Assembly (NCBI GenBank): GCA_903959355.1
Contig: CAJBWJ010000080.1
Span: forward strand, 1-15,350
Source: an uncultured bacterium
GTDB taxonomy: Bacteria; Patescibacteriota; Microgenomatia; UBA1400; PJMF01
Direction: 5' to 3'
Length of the DNA stretch: 15,350 nucleotides
Below the pieces are notes generated by a model, which saw only the letters and a program-made list of their open reading frames with translations, ran no database searches and was not told where the DNA came from. Position numbers and translations under genes: made by a program. Positions 1 through 5,283 of this stretch are shown piece by piece. Position 1 is the stretch's first letter, and every line of letters begins with the position of its first letter.

Positions 1-720
1 GAAATTAACGAAGCTTATCAAATTCTTTCTGACGCTAAGAAAAAGCAGACTTATGATCAATTTGGTCACGCTGCTTTTGATCCTTCCTCGGGAATGGGCG
101 GCGGCCAAGGTCCATTTGGAGGTTTTGGTGGTGGCCAAGCAGGTGGATTTAATTGGTCTTCTTACTCAAGTTCTGGTGGAGGTGAAAATATAGACTTTGG
201 TGATCCATTTGAAATTTTTGAACAGTTTTTTAGCGGCGGCTTTTCTGGCGGAGCCAGACGCCGCCGCCCACACTACTCCTTAGAAATTGATTTTATGGAA
301 GCTGTTAACGGTGTAGAAAAAACAGTTGATATTGATGGCAAGAGACAAAAAATTAAAGTGCCAGCTGGCGCCAATGATGGCACTAGAATTCGTTTTGAAG
401 ACTTTGATATTTCAATGAGTGTTTCTAATCATCCTCGTTTTAAGCGAGATGGCTATGATGTTTTTATTGATGAGAAGATTCATTTCAGTATGGCTGCTCT
501 TGGAGGGCAGATCGAAGTAGAAACCTTAAGTGGCAAGTTAAAACTAAAAATTAGACCAGGCACACCTTCTCACTCATTAATTCGTTTACGTGGTGAAGGA
601 ATTAAACATCTTCAAAGTCGCAGTAAAGGTGACATGTATGTCCGCTTAATTGTTGATATTCCAGAAAAATTAAACAGAGAACAAAAAAAGGCGATAGAAG
701 AGCTAAGAGAAGTTGAGTAA
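1..720 (+). CDS. dnaJ: J-domain co-chaperone, class B (no zinc finger), 5' partial
   Basis: This is the last 239 codons of a DnaJ/Hsp40 protein whose start lies before the window. Reading from base 1, the first ~22 residues are the end of a J domain, including YDQFG. A Gly/Phe-rich linker follows to about residue 85, then a beta-rich substrate-binding region from about residue 91 (YSLEIDFMEAVNG and GDMYVRLIVDIP are typical of the DnaJ C-terminal domains). The four CxxCxGxG zinc-binding repeats of class A DnaJ are absent: the linker runs straight into the C-terminal domain through a basic stretch (ARRRRPHY). That makes it a CbpA-type (class B) protein. It should act in the cytosol, delivering unfolded clients to DnaK and stimulating its ATPase. 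Family is certain. Whether it is the organism's only DnaJ cannot be told from here. Confidence 0.93.
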   Translation, partial: EINEAYQILSDAKKKQTYDQFGHAAFDPSSGMGGGQGPFGGFGGGQAGGFNWSSYSSSGGGENIDFGDPFEIFEQFFSGGFSGGARRRRPHYSLEIDFMEAVNGVEKTVDIDGKRQKIKVPAGANDGTRIRFEDFDISMSVSNHPRFKRDGYDVFIDEKIHFSMAALGGQIEVETLSGKLKLKIRPGTPSHSLIRLRGEGIKHLQSRSKGDMYVRLIVDIPEKLNREQKKAIEELREVE

Positions 721-740
721 ATTATTGTTTAATTTTTTTT
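719..740 (+). terminator. Weak A/T-only terminator-like hairpin after dnaJ
   Basis: AAATTA (719-724) can pair with TAATTT (730-735) across a five-base loop, and the T-run continues to 740. The stem has no G-C pair, so termination here may be inefficient. Confidence 0.3.
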
Positions 741-746
741 GGTTTC

Positions 747-778
747 TTGATGAATTTTTAGAATCTATGCTTTATAGT
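747..778 (+). promoter_or_regulatory. Possible promoter of the phosphatidyltransferase gene
   Basis: TTGATG (747-752) could be a -35 box. The -10 box would be TATAGT (773-778, long 20-base spacer) or TTTATA (771-776, 18-base spacer). Transcription would begin about 25-30 bases before the ATG at 813. The spacing is not ideal. Confidence 0.3.
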
Positions 779-812
779 AACTAATTATTAATAAACAAGC
801 GAGAATGCAAAA

Positions 813-1478
813 ATGAAGACATCGATGATAAGTGGAAGAAAGAGGAAATTAACTTCTTTTCTTGAACCTTTTCAACAAAAAGTAGTCAATCAATGGGTAC
901 CTCTCGTTCCGAGCTGGTTAGAAACTTATCATTTAACTTTGCTTACAATTTTATTTGGAATAGGCGTAATAATTGTTGGTTATCTTTCTAGAATTTCAAT
1001 TTGGTGGATTCTTTTAATTTCTCCATTTATTCTTCTTCAATATATAACCGATATTCTTGATGGAGCAGTTGGAAGATATCGCAACACCGGTCTAGTTTTG
1101 TGGGGTTTTTACATGGATCATTTCTGCGATTATTTATTCGCCATGGCTTTAGTGGCGGCCTATGTAATTGCATATCAGTTGCCTAGTGAATTTTTTATTT
1201 TATCTGCGCTCAGCGTATCTGGTTTTTTTGTTCATGAATTTTTAATGTGTGTAGCAAAAGGAGAATTTAATACTTCTGGATATTATGGTTTTGGTCCAAC
1301 TGAAATCAGACTTGGTGTATTTTTATTAAACTTTTTACTACCATTTATTGCTAAAGAATATATTGTTATTTCGATGCAAGGAATGCTTGCATTCAGTTGT
1401 ATTGTCTTTTTTATGCTAGTTTTTAGCTCTCAGAAAAAGCTTTGGAAGCTTGATATGGAAAGAAAAAGAAAGTCTTAA
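813..1478 (+). CDS. CDP-alcohol phosphatidyltransferase family membrane protein
   Basis: This 221-residue integral membrane enzyme would transfer a phosphatidyl (or similar) group from a CDP-activated lipid to an alcohol headgroup in phospholipid synthesis. The family motif is visible at residues 80-106: D80, D83, G84, R88, G98, D102 and D106. The usual small residue before the arginine is Gly87 rather than Ala. These aspartates bind the divalent metals and the CDP group. Six hydrophobic segments are seen at about 41-57, 62-79, 104-122, 126-147, 166-181 and 184-204, as expected for the family. The headgroup (glycerophosphate, inositol or other) cannot be assigned. The stop codon is followed immediately by the ATG of the next gene, so the two are probably co-transcribed. 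ATG at 825 is an alternative start. No clear ribosome binding site precedes either. Confidence 0.85.
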   Translation: MKTSMISGRKRKLTSFLEPFQQKVVNQWVPLVPSWLETYHLTLLTILFGIGVIIVGYLSRISIWWILLISPFILLQYITDILDGAVGRYRNTGLVLWGFYMDHFCDYLFAMALVAAYVIAYQLPSEFFILSALSVSGFFVHEFLMCVAKGEFNTSGYYGFGPTEIRLGVFLLNFLLPFIAKEYIVISMQGMLAFSCIVFFMLVFSSQKKLWKLDMERKRKS

Positions 1479-2024
1479 ATGAGCTATGTCCATGCAAGAC
1501 ATTATTATTTGAAGAATAAGTCTGGGTATAAAGTTTCCATATTTAACAGTAAAACTAAAACTCTTCGATCTACTGATTTTTTATTTTCTAATTCTGAACT
1601 TGAAAAAATCTATCTCAAAACTGAAAAAATAATTAAAGCTAAAATAAAAAATAGCAAATTAATGGAAGATTTTTGGAAACATTCGACTGACGAAATGAAA
1701 AAAGCGCTTTGCTTGTCTTATGCTGAGCACAGAATCAAAAAAAATAGAAAAGTTGCAAATGTAGAAGTGCTTTTTGACTGGACTAATGAAGGTTATTTTT
1801 CTAGTGAATACAAAAAACTTTTAAATAAAAATTTTTTCAAAAGATTGTTTGAATTTCGCACTAAAGGTAGACACAATCGCGGAATTAGATTTGATCATAT
1901 TCATTTAGTTGAAGATCTTATAGATTCTAAACCCATATATTCTTTGCACTGGGACAATCATTCTCCCAAACTTTTGAACTTTTCTGCAATTTATCATTTT
2001 GTCTTAGATGACATTTTTTCTTAA
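1479..2024 (+). CDS. Uncharacterised basic protein, co-transcribed with the phosphatidyltransferase gene
   Basis: I do not recognise the family of this 181-residue protein. It is rich in Lys, Phe, Tyr and Asn, has no signal peptide or obvious membrane segment, and contains a basic middle part (LSYAEHRIKKNRKVANVEVLF) and a histidine-containing stretch (RFDHIHLVEDL) that could be conserved. Its ATG directly follows the TAA of the upstream gene in the same reading frame, with no intergenic base, so its translation almost certainly depends on termination and reinitiation at that stop. Pairing with a lipid headgroup transferase suggests, without proof, a role in the same membrane-lipid step. The last codons overlap the promoter upstream of nusA. 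Codon use is AT-rich like the preceding gene and unlike nusA and infB. Confidence 0.7.
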   Translation: MSYVHARHYYLKNKSGYKVSIFNSKTKTLRSTDFLFSNSELEKIYLKTEKIIKAKIKNSKLMEDFWKHSTDEMKKALCLSYAEHRIKKNRKVANVEVLFDWTNEGYFSSEYKKLLNKNFFKRLFEFRTKGRHNRGIRFDHIHLVEDLIDSKPIYSLHWDNHSPKLLNFSAIYHFVLDDIFS

Positions 2025-2035
2025 TCTGCTATAAT
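2008..2035 (+). promoter_or_regulatory. Strong extended -10 promoter upstream of nusA
   Basis: ATGACA (2008-2013, five of six matches to TTGACA), a 16-base spacer, and a perfect TATAAT (2030-2035) preceded by TG one base upstream (extended -10, TGCTATAAT). Transcription should start near 2042. The promoter overlaps the 3' end of the preceding gene. The eleven bases TCTGCTATAAT recur exactly at the pnp promoter (9122-9132). Confidence 0.75.
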
Positions 2036-2058
2036 GTAGGAAGTTGTTTTGTTGAGGG

Positions 2059-2087
2059 AGGACTGTTGAAAGACAAGTCCTTTTTTT
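2059..2087 (+). terminator. Promoter-proximal intrinsic terminator / attenuator in the nusA leader
   Basis: AGGACT (2059-2064) pairs with AGTCCT (2076-2081). The stem can be extended by two pairs across a bulged A, and a run of seven T follows (2081-2087). It lies only about 17 bases after the predicted transcription start, so it would release a roughly 45-base RNA unless read through. No coding region ends here on the transcript from the 2008 promoter, so an attenuation role fits better than a plain gene end. It could also stop read-through from the upstream gene. Confidence 0.6.
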
Positions 2088-2097
2088 ATAAGCGATC

Positions 2098-2258
2098 ATC
2101 TTAAGTACTTTAAAATAAGTCACGCTACACTAAAATTGTTTGCTTCTTTAAGTTAACAATCTTTATTTTGCTCGGTGAACTCGCTGTTTATAAACATATT
2201 GCTTATTTATGTTTATTTGTCAGCTCGTTCAACGGACTTATTTTAAAATACATAAGAT
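2098..2258 (+). ncRNA. Predicted structured leader RNA element (three-way junction) before nusA
   Basis: Bases 2098-2121 pair with 2235-2258 at 22 of 24 positions (mismatches 2104/2252 and 2108/2248), forming a long closing stem. Inside it, hairpin A is ATTGTT (2135-2140) with AACAAT (2155-2160), plus an inner CTT/AAG. Hairpin B is a long irregular stem: 2173-2180 with 2227-2234 (one mismatch), GCTG (2183-2186) with CAGC (2221-2224), and ATAAACATA (2190-2198) with TATGTTTAT (2208-2216). Hairpin B stacks directly on the closing stem at 2234/2235. I do not recognise it as tmRNA, SRP RNA, RNase P RNA or a known riboswitch class. No T-run follows it, so it is more likely a leader element than a separate RNA. 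Confidence 0.55.
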
Positions 2259-2287
2259 TAATTAAAAATTTGAAAATAAAAATATAG

Positions 2288-2382
2288 AAAGGAGCGAATC
2301 TATTTTTCGATACATTAGATCACCTGAAAAAATGTATTTATTCAAGTGATCTCTGAGGAGAAAAACAAATTCGCAAAATATT
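2288..2382 (+). promoter_or_regulatory. nusA ribosome binding region with a long hairpin between AAAGGA and the ATG
   Basis: AAAGGA (2288-2293) directly abuts a long hairpin. In its lower stem, 2294-2308 pairs with 2360-2374 at 13 of 15 positions (GCGAAT with ATTCGC, then TTTTTC with GAAAAA). In its upper stem, AGATCAC (2317-2323) pairs with GTGATCT (2346-2352) and TGAA (2325-2328) with TTCA (2341-2344). Eight unpaired bases then lead to the ATG at 2383. The nearer purine stretch GAGGAG (2355-2360) lies 22 bases from the ATG, too far for normal use, and its last G is in the stem. If the hairpin forms, AAAGGA is brought to about 8 bases from the start codon. Confidence 0.5.
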
Positions 2383-3633
2383 ATGTCCACAGTACAGAAT
2401 GCCAATTTAGTTAGAACTGAATTTGCCGCTGCAATTACTCAAATTGCCACCGAGCGTAAAATCGAACCAGCAGATATTTATGAAGCTATTCGTCAGGCTT
2501 TAGTTTCTGCTTACCGTAAACAAATCGGTGATCTTGATGAAACTTTTCATTATTATGTCAAACTTGATGAGAGTAATGGTTCTGCTCAAATCTTAAAAGC
2601 TCCAATCACCAAACAAGATGAAGAGACCATGGAAGTCTTGGAATGGAATGAAAAGAAAGCTGAAGATGTTACTCCAGCTGGCTTTGGTCGTATTGCTGCT
2701 CAAACTGCCAAGCAAGTTATTTTGCAAAGAATTAGAAGAAGTGAGCGCGACACTATCATCTCTGCTTACAGAGATCGTATTGGTGAAGTTGTCACTGGCC
2801 AAGTGCTTCGTATGCAAGGTCGCTCCGTTATCTTGGATATCGGTCGTGGTCAAGCTTTTATGCCACCAGAAGAACAGATGCGCGGCGAATTTTATCGTCT
2901 CAATCAGCGTTTAGCTGTTCTTATCAAAGAAATTAGTGAAACTGTTCGTGGTGAGCAAATCATTGTTACTCGCGCTTCAGCCGAATTAGTCAGTAAACTT
3001 TTTGAGCGTGAAGTTCCAGAAGTTTCCTCAGGAGCTGTCGAAATTGTTGGTATTGCTCGTGAAGCCGGTGTTCGTACCAAATTAACTGTTAAATCCACCC
3101 AAGAAGGTGTCGATCCAGTTGGTTCATGCGTTGGTCAGCGTGGTGTTCGTGTCCAAAAAGTCATTGAAGAATTAAACAACGAAAAAGTGGATATTATTCC
3201 TTTTTCTGCTGATGCTCGTTTATTGCTTCAAGCTGCTTTGGCTCCTGCTGAAGGTTTAAAAATTGAAATTGATGACAGAATCAGAGTCGTTGTCGTAACT
3301 GCTCCAGATGATCAGCTTTCCTTAGTCATTGGTCGCGGTGGACAAAATGTCCGTTTAGCTGCCAAGCTAACTGGTTATCAAATCACTGTCAAGTCCGCTT
3401 CTGGTTTAGTTCAATCAGCTGTGACCGGCAAAGAAGACTACGAAATTGATACTTTTGGTTTACAAGATGCTACCAGAGAAGTTTTGATTCAACACAAACT
3501 AACCACTCTAGCTGACTTAGTGCGTTTCAGAGACAAATGGATTAATATGAATGAAATAGTTGAAGCTGATCAAAAGATTTTATTAGCTAAGGCTGACGAA
3601 TATTTATTAATCGAAAGTAAACGCGAATTTTAA
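2383..3633 (+). CDS. nusA: Transcription termination/antitermination protein NusA
   Basis: This is a 416-residue RNA-polymerase-associated factor that promotes pausing and termination at hairpins and takes part in antitermination. Domains in order: an N-terminal polymerase-binding domain (about 1-128), an S1 domain (about 132-200, GEVVTGQVLRMQGRSVILDIG), KH1 (about 205-285, VDPVGSCVGQRGVRVQ with GQRG at 251-254), and KH2 (about 290-350, VIGRGGQNVRLAAKLTGY with GRGG at 317-320). A short tail of about 60 residues follows, rather than the two acidic repeats of E. coli NusA. No upstream in-frame ATG, GTG or TTG fits better than the ATG at 2383. rimP, the usual upstream neighbour, is absent. infB follows after 24 bases, so they form an operon. 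Regulation by the structured leader is likely. Confidence 0.97.
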   Translation: MSTVQNANLVRTEFAAAITQIATERKIEPADIYEAIRQALVSAYRKQIGDLDETFHYYVKLDESNGSAQILKAPITKQDEETMEVLEWNEKKAEDVTPAGFGRIAAQTAKQVILQRIRRSERDTIISAYRDRIGEVVTGQVLRMQGRSVILDIGRGQAFMPPEEQMRGEFYRLNQRLAVLIKEISETVRGEQIIVTRASAELVSKLFEREVPEVSSGAVEIVGIAREAGVRTKLTVKSTQEGVDPVGSCVGQRGVRVQKVIEELNNEKVDIIPFSADARLLLQAALAPAEGLKIEIDDRIRVVVVTAPDDQLSLVIGRGGQNVRLAAKLTGYQITVKSASGLVQSAVTGKEDYEIDTFGLQDATREVLIQHKLTTLADLVRFRDKWINMNEIVEADQKILLAKADEYLLIESKREF

Positions 3634-3657
3634 TTGAAAGATTAAATTATATAAATT

Positions 3658-5142
3658 ATGTTGCAAAAAAGAGCGCCAATCATCACTATCATGGGTCATG
3701 TCGATCACGGCAAGACTTCGCTCTTAGATTTCATTCGTCATTCAAACCTTACTGCTCGTGAAGCAGGTGGAATTACGCAACATATCGGTGCTTACCAGAT
3801 CGATTTTCAAGGTCAAAAAGTAACTTTTATTGATACTCCAGGACATGCTGCTTTTAATAAAATGCGTGAACGTGGTGCTCAAGTTACTGATTTAGTAATT
3901 TTAGTAGTGGCCGCCAATGATGGTGTCAAACCTCAGACTCTCGAATCTATTCGTTTTATTAAAGAAAGCAAAGTGCCTTTCATTGTCGCTATTAATAAAA
4001 TTGATTTGCCAGATTTACATCTTGAAGTAGTCAAAAGCCAATTAGCTGAAGCTGGTGTTCTAATCCAAGAATATGGCGGTGACATAGAAGCAGTAGAAAT
4101 TTCTGCCAAATCAGGACTTAATATTGATAAATTATTAGAAACCATCGTCGTGATGGCTGATCTTCTTGAATTAAAAACTGATCCAAGTGCTCCTCTTGAA
4201 GCTGTGGTTATCGAATCCACCAAAGAAAAGAACAAAGGTCCAGTTGCTCGTGTTATCGTGCGCTCCGGAACGCTACAGGTTCGTCAGGATTTAATTGTTG
4301 ATGAGATTGCTGGCAGAGTTCGTTTATTAGAAAACGAACAAGGCAAGGCTCTCGAAAAAGTTCTTCCAGGTGAACCAGCTGAAATTATTGGTCTAGATGA
4401 TGTTCCAGAAGTTGGTAGTGTCATTCGTGATGCTAATGCCAGTTACGATCAAGATTTAACAGCAGAATTTAGCAAAACTGGTGAATTAGAAAAATCTTTT
4501 CATTTAAGCGATGAGATCAATTGGGAAAAGATGGATTTAGATTTTATGCTTGGTGATAAAGAGAAAATTAAGCTGGTCATAAAAGCTGATGTTAAAGGAA
4601 CTCTCGAAGCCATTTTGCAAAGTTTAGATAAAGATACTGTCGAAGTGATTGCCTGCGGTGTTGGTCAGGTGACTGAACAAGATATGGAAATTGCTCGCGA
4701 TGGCAAGATTCTTTTAATTGCTTTCAATGTCAAAGTTAATAACACTCAGAAAAAAATTGCCAAAAACATGGGCGTCAAAATCAAAGAATACAACATTATT
4801 TATCACCTCATCGAAGATCTCCAGCAAAGTATGCTTAAGCTTATGGATTCTACTTTTGACGAAATCGTTACTGGTGAAGCTGAAATCCTACAGATTTTTG
4901 AAATGAAGGGTGAGACGATCGCTGGAGTGAGAGTTAAAACTGGCGAATTAAAAAAATCAGATTTACTTCATTTGAAGCGTGGTGAAGATATCATTGCCAA
5001 TCCAGTTCTTCGTATTATGAAGCACGGTAAGGAAGACATTGATCGTATTGGTCCAAAAAATGAAGGTGGTTTAACCTTCAAAAACAAAAAACTAGATTTC
5101 AAAGTTGGCGACATAATTGTTGCTTATAAAAAAGAGAGTTAA
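3658..5142 (+). CDS. infB: Translation initiation factor IF-2, minimal form
   Basis: This GTPase recruits fMet-tRNA to the 30S subunit and promotes subunit joining. All G motifs are present: G1 GHVDHGKT (13-20), the GGIT switch around T40, G3 DTPG (59-62), G4 NKID (113-116) and G5 SAK (149-151). Domain II and the C-terminal domains through the fMet-tRNA-binding C2 region follow (about 190-494, ending GDIIVAYKKES). The G domain begins almost at residue 1, so the long N-terminal region found in most bacterial IF-2 (about 890 residues in E. coli) is missing. The 494-residue length matches minimal IF-2 forms. The gap after nusA contains no alternative in-frame start that would add an N-terminal domain. 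The Shine-Dalgarno site is poor (GAAAG), so coupling to nusA translation is plausible. Confidence 0.97.
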   Translation: MLQKRAPIITIMGHVDHGKTSLLDFIRHSNLTAREAGGITQHIGAYQIDFQGQKVTFIDTPGHAAFNKMRERGAQVTDLVILVVAANDGVKPQTLESIRFIKESKVPFIVAINKIDLPDLHLEVVKSQLAEAGVLIQEYGGDIEAVEISAKSGLNIDKLLETIVVMADLLELKTDPSAPLEAVVIESTKEKNKGPVARVIVRSGTLQVRQDLIVDEIAGRVRLLENEQGKALEKVLPGEPAEIIGLDDVPEVGSVIRDANASYDQDLTAEFSKTGELEKSFHLSDEINWEKMDLDFMLGDKEKIKLVIKADVKGTLEAILQSLDKDTVEVIACGVGQVTEQDMEIARDGKILLIAFNVKVNNTQKKIAKNMGVKIKEYNIIYHLIEDLQQSMLKLMDSTFDEIVTGEAEILQIFEMKGETIAGVRVKTGELKKSDLLHLKRGEDIIANPVLRIMKHGKEDIDRIGPKNEGGLTFKNKKLDFKVGDIIVAYKKES

Positions 5143-5156
5143 GCTCTTCCTTTTTT
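5132..5156 (+). terminator. Short terminator overlapping the infB stop codon
   Basis: AAGAG (5132-5136) pairs with CTCTT (5144-5148) across a seven-base loop that includes the TAA stop, followed by CC and six T (5151-5156). The stem is short, so termination may be partial. Confidence 0.45.
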
Positions 5157-5220
5157 ATAGCAGTTTTCAAAATTTTCCATAACAAAGTATAACAAACAGA
5201 TATATTTGTGTTTCTGTCAT

Positions 5221-5249
5221 TTGACTTGACTTAAGAATTGTTTTTTAAT
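5221..5249 (+). promoter_or_regulatory. Promoter of the 869-residue protein gene
   Basis: TTGACT (5221-5226), a 17-base spacer, and TTTAAT (5244-5249); each box matches consensus at five of six positions. Transcription should begin near 5256, downstream of the ATG at 5248. A tandem ATAACAAA (5179-5186 and 5189-5196, ten-base period) lies upstream and could be a protein-binding site. Confidence 0.6.
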
Positions 5250-5283
5250 GAAAACAAGTACTTTTTTATTTGGAAAGAAATTT

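Noticed and set aside
805..816. A three-codon frame ATGCAAAAATGA overlapping the phosphatidyltransferase start
   Set aside because: Likely chance; no ribosome binding site and no known role for such a frame here.
2098..2258. The long inverted repeat as a MITE or transposon end pair
   Set aside because: No target-site duplication is visible, and the interior folds into two further specific hairpins; a leader RNA explains more, though a genome search for copies would settle it.
2332..2349. A five-codon ATG frame in the loop of the nusA hairpin
   Set aside because: No ribosome binding site at proper distance and too short to judge.
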